Assembly: GCA_946406555.1 (NCBI GenBank)
Contig: CAMJLB010000005.1
Location: forward strand, 1 to 47,367
Source of the DNA: an uncultured Prevotellaceae bacterium
GTDB lineage: Bacteria; Bacteroidota; Bacteroidia; Bacteroidales; Bacteroidaceae
Length of the DNA stretch: 47,367 nt
Direction of reading: 5' to 3'
A program made the translations under genes and the position numbers. Shown piece after piece: positions 44,336 through 47,367 of the stretch (its first letter is position 1; each line of letters starts with the position of its first letter). The notes beneath the pieces are model-generated. The model had not been told where the DNA came from. It worked only from the letters and a program-made list of their open reading frames with translations, and searched no databases.

Positions 44336-47300
44336 ATGGGAATAAGACTAAACAAAGTATTAACGGAACTGAACATAGGACTTCAAACGGCAGTTGATTT
44401 CCTAAAAAACAAGAAGAGTCTGGGTCAGATTCGCGAGGACGTGACGCCGAACACCAAAATCAGTGACCAACAGTATGAGGCACTGGTGGGCGAGTTCAAT
44501 GGCGACAAGGCGGTGAAGACGCAGGCTGCCTCCCTCTTCCCTAAGAAAGAGAAGAAGAAGGTGGAGATGGCCAAGACCAAGACCGAGGAGAAGATGGCAC
44601 AGCGGCAACAGTTTAAGCCGCTGGGCAAGATAGACCTGGACAGCCTGGGCAAGCCCAAGCCTGTGCAGCAAGCAGAACCCTCGGAGCGTAAGCAACCCAC
44701 GGCTGCTGCCCCCAAGGACAGTAAGCCGCAAACCGAGCCGAAGGCTGCTGCCGAGAGCCAGGCAAAGAAAAATGAGAAGATCCCTGCAGAGAGCGCAAAG
44801 ACCGAGGTACCCTCTGTCGACGACAATGCTGTAGAAGTAGCCCCAGTCGCACCCCAGCCAGCTGCCAAACCTGCAGAAGAACATAAGCCTGCAGAAGAGC
44901 CGAAGGACGCTGAAAAGCAGAAGCCTGCAACCGATGAAACCGCCGGTCAGAAGCAGCAAAAAGCCGCCGAGGTGCAGAAGCCTGCACCTGAAGATGGCGA
45001 TGATGACGACGATGAAACCGACGAAAATGGCAATGAGCAGCCGGCTGCTGCCACATCGGGCCCCGAGATATACACGCTGAAAAGCGAGGCCCGGCTGGCA
45101 CCGAAGGTGAACGTGCTGGGCAAGATAGACCTTTCGACCATTAACCAGAGCACGAGGCCCAAGAAAAAGTCGAAGGAGGAGAAACGCAAGCAGCGTGAAG
45201 AGAAGGCTGCCCAGCAGCGCGGGCAGCAGGGCGGTGGCCAGCAGAGTGGCGAGAAGCGTAAGCGTGAGCGCATACGTGGCGGAAAGGTCGACATCGAGGC
45301 CGCTGCCAAGCAGCAGACCCAACAGCTGGGCGGCGGTCAGCAGGGCGGCGGAAAGAAGAAGAACAAGGGTGGAAACCAGAACTTCACCGATGCCGCTCCC
45401 GGACAGCGCCGGGGGGCCGAAGGCCAGCAGCAGGGCGGCAAGAACAAGAAGAACAAGCAGAAGCAGCCCGTGAAGCCTGTGGAGGTCAACGAGGAGGACG
45501 TGGCACGCCAGGTAAAGGAGACGCTGGCTCGCCTCACATCGAAGACCAACCTGAACAAGAAGGGAGCCAAGTACCGCAAGGAGAAGCGCGATGCCGTGGC
45601 CGAGCGCCTCTCTGAGGAGATGGCTGCCGAGGCAGCACAGAGCAAGGTGCTGAAGCTCACCGAGTTCGTCACCGTGAGCGAGCTGGCCACGATGATGAAC
45701 GTGCCCGTGGTGAAGGTCATCAGTACCTGTATGGCCATTGGCATCATGGCATCGATCAACCAGCGCCTCGAGGCCGAGACAATCAATATCGTGGCCGAGG
45801 AGTTCGGCTATACCACCGAGTATGTGTCGGCCGAGGTGCAGAACGCCATACAGGAAGAGGCCGACGACGAGAACGACCTGCTGCCACGTGCACCCATCGT
45901 GACCGTGATGGGCCATGTGGACCACGGTAAGACGTCGCTGCTCGACTACATACGCAAGACCAACGTGATTGCAGGCGAGGCCGGCGGCATCACCCAGCAC
46001 ATCGGTGCCTACAACGTGACGCTGCCCGACGGCCGGCAGATCACCTTCCTCGACACGCCCGGTCACGAGGCATTTACTGCCATGCGTGCCCGTGGTGCCC
46101 AGGTCACCGATATAGCCATCATCATCGTGGCTGCCGACGACTCGGTGATGCCCACCACCAAGGAGGCCATCGCCCATGCACAGGCTGCCAACGTGCCCAT
46201 GGTGTTTGCCATCAACAAGATTGACAAGCCCGGCGCCAACCCCGACAAGATTCGCGAAGACCTGGCCAACATGAACCTGCTCGTCGAGGAGTGGGGCGGC
46301 AAGTACCAGTGTCAGGAAATATCGGCCAAGAAGGGCGTCGGCGTAGAGGAGCTGCTCGAAAAAGTGCTGCTCGAGGCCGAGATGCTCGACCTGAAGGCCA
46401 ATCCCAACCGCAAGGCTACCGGCTCCATCATCGAGTCGAGTCTTGACAAGGGTAGGGGATATGTCTCTACCGTGCTCGTGTCGAACGGCACGCTGAAGGT
46501 GGGCGACGTGGTCATTGCAGGCACCTCGCATGGCAAGATCAAGGCTATGTTCAACGAGCGCAACGAGCGCATACAGGAGGCACGGCCTGCACAGCCCGCC
46601 ATCATCCTGGGGCTCGACGGAGCACCCACTGCCGGTGATGCCTTCCATGTGATGGATACCGAGCAGGAGGCTCGCGAGATAGCCAACAAGCGACTGCAGC
46701 TGGCACGCGAGCAGGGACTGCGCACGCAGACCCGACTGACGCTCTCCGACATCTCGCACCGCATCGCACTGGGCGAGTTCAAGGAACTCAACCTCATTGT
46801 CAAGGGCGATACCGACGGTTCCATCGAGGCTCTTTCAGACTCGTTCATCAAGCTCTCTACGGAGAAGATCAAGGTCAACGTCATTCACAAGGCCGTGGGC
46901 CAGATCTCGGAGAACGACGTCACGCTGGCCGGTGCCTCCGATGCCATCATCATCGGCTTCCAGGTGCGCCCCTCGTCGGCTGCACGCAAGCTGGCCGAAA
47001 ACGAGGGCGTGGAGATCAACACCTATTCTATTATCTACGATGCCATCGAAGACGTGCGCTCTACCATGGAGGGCATGCTCGACAAGATCATCAAGGAAGA
47101 GGTGACGGCACAGATAGAGGTGCGCGAGGTCTACAAGATTTCGAAGGTGGGCACCGTGGCCGGTGCCATGGTCGTAGAGGGCAAGGTGCACCGCAGCGAC
47201 AAGGCGCGCCTGGTGCGCGACGGCATCGTCGTCTTCACCGGTGCCATCAATGCCCTGAAGCGCTACAAGGACGATGTGAAGGAGGTGCCCACCAACTTCG

Positions 47301-47367
47301 AGTGCGGCATCTCGCTCGTCAACTTCAACGACATTCAGCAGGGCGACATCATCGAGACCTTCCAGGA
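44336..47367 (+). CDS. infB: Translation initiation factor IF-2 (3' end truncated by window edge)
   Basis: [30 protein letters not shown] start; G-domain [43 protein letters not shown]. Confidence 0.97.
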   Translation, partial: MGIRLNKVLTELNIGLQTAVDFLKNKKSLGQIREDVTPNTKISDQQYEALVGEFNGDKAVKTQAASLFPKKEKKKVEMAKTKTEEKMAQRQQFKPLGKIDLDSLGKPKPVQQAEPSERKQPTAAAPKDSKPQTEPKAAAESQAKKNEKIPAESAKTEVPSVDDNAVEVAPVAPQPAAKPAEEHKPAEEPKDAEKQKPATDETAGQKQQKAAEVQKPAPEDGDDDDDETDENGNEQPAAATSGPEIYTLKSEARLAPKVNVLGKIDLSTINQSTRPKKKSKEEKRKQREEKAAQQRGQQGGGQQSGEKRKRERIRGGKVDIEAAAKQQTQQLGGGQQGGGKKKNKGGNQNFTDAAPGQRRGAEGQQQGGKNKKNKQKQPVKPVEVNEEDVARQVKETLARLTSKTNLNKKGAKYRKEKRDAVAERLSEEMAAEAAQSKVLKLTEFVTVSELATMMNVPVVKVISTCMAIGIMASINQRLEAETINIVAEEFGYTTEYVSAEVQNAIQEEADDENDLLPRAPIVTVMGHVDHGKTSLLDYIRKTNVIAGEAGGITQHIGAYNVTLPDGRQITFLDTPGHEAFTAMRARGAQVTDIAIIIVAADDSVMPTTKEAIAHAQAANVPMVFAINKIDKPGANPDKIREDLANMNLLVEEWGGKYQCQEISAKKGVGVEELLEKVLLEAEMLDLKANPNRKATGSIIESSLDKGRGYVSTVLVSNGTLKVGDVVIAGTSHGKIKAMFNERNERIQEARPAQPAIILGLDGAPTAGDAFHVMDTEQEAREIANKRLQLAREQGLRTQTRLTLSDISHRIALGEFKELNLIVKGDTDGSIEALSDSFIKLSTEKIKVNVIHKAVGQISENDVTLAGASDAIIIGFQVRPSSAARKLAENEGVEINTYSIIYDAIEDVRSTMEGMLDKIIKEEVTAQIEVREVYKISKVGTVAGAMVVEGKVHRSDKARLVRDGIVVFTGAINALKRYKDDVKEVPTNFECGISLVNFNDIQQGDIIETFQ

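Noticed and set aside
1-47367. Insertion sequences, prophage, toxin-antitoxin or defence islands
   Set aside because: No transposase, integrase, phage structural gene, restriction, or toxin-like protein was recognised in the ORF set.

Overview
The window is about 47.4 kb of a Bacteroidales chromosome. It looks Prevotella-like, based on TAnnTTTG promoter boxes, hybrid two-component regulators, DUF-type lipoproteins and an OmpH/BamA cluster. Most of it is housekeeping: efp (partial), rpmH, a PASTA protein, an RluA-type synthase, ddl, an acyltransferase, recO, tRNA-Glu, rpsT, a TrmH-type methyltransferase, pnp, coaD, ybeY, a PfkB kinase, a flavodiiron protein, dprA, uppS, bamA, three ompH-like genes, murI and rimP-nusA-infB (infB partial). 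An accessory block at about 11.2-23.9 kb holds a secreted GH128/Asl1-like glycosidase, two divergent paralogous LruC/DUF4842-like surface lipoproteins, a TPR-sensor hybrid two-component regulator and a small XRE-type regulator. The most unusual signals are: (1) a freestanding 23S-rRNA-IVP/four-helix-bundle gene enclosed by a 29-bp inverted repeat, resembling an rRNA intervening sequence but placed between ddl and an acyltransferase gene; (2) a dispersed 33-bp palindromic repeat (TTTTCGTyAGTTGnGCGGCCTGTCAGGCCGC) in three intergenic sites; (3) a perfect 29-bp hairpin built from CACGAAGA-type repeats between convergent genes; (4) a nested 42/43-bp tandem repeat between ompH paralogs; (5) terminator-like hairpins in the rimP-nusA-infB leader and between tRNA-Glu and rpsT; and (6) short AT-rich tandem repeats directly abutting several start codons. 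All calls come from reading the sequence. No database search was run.
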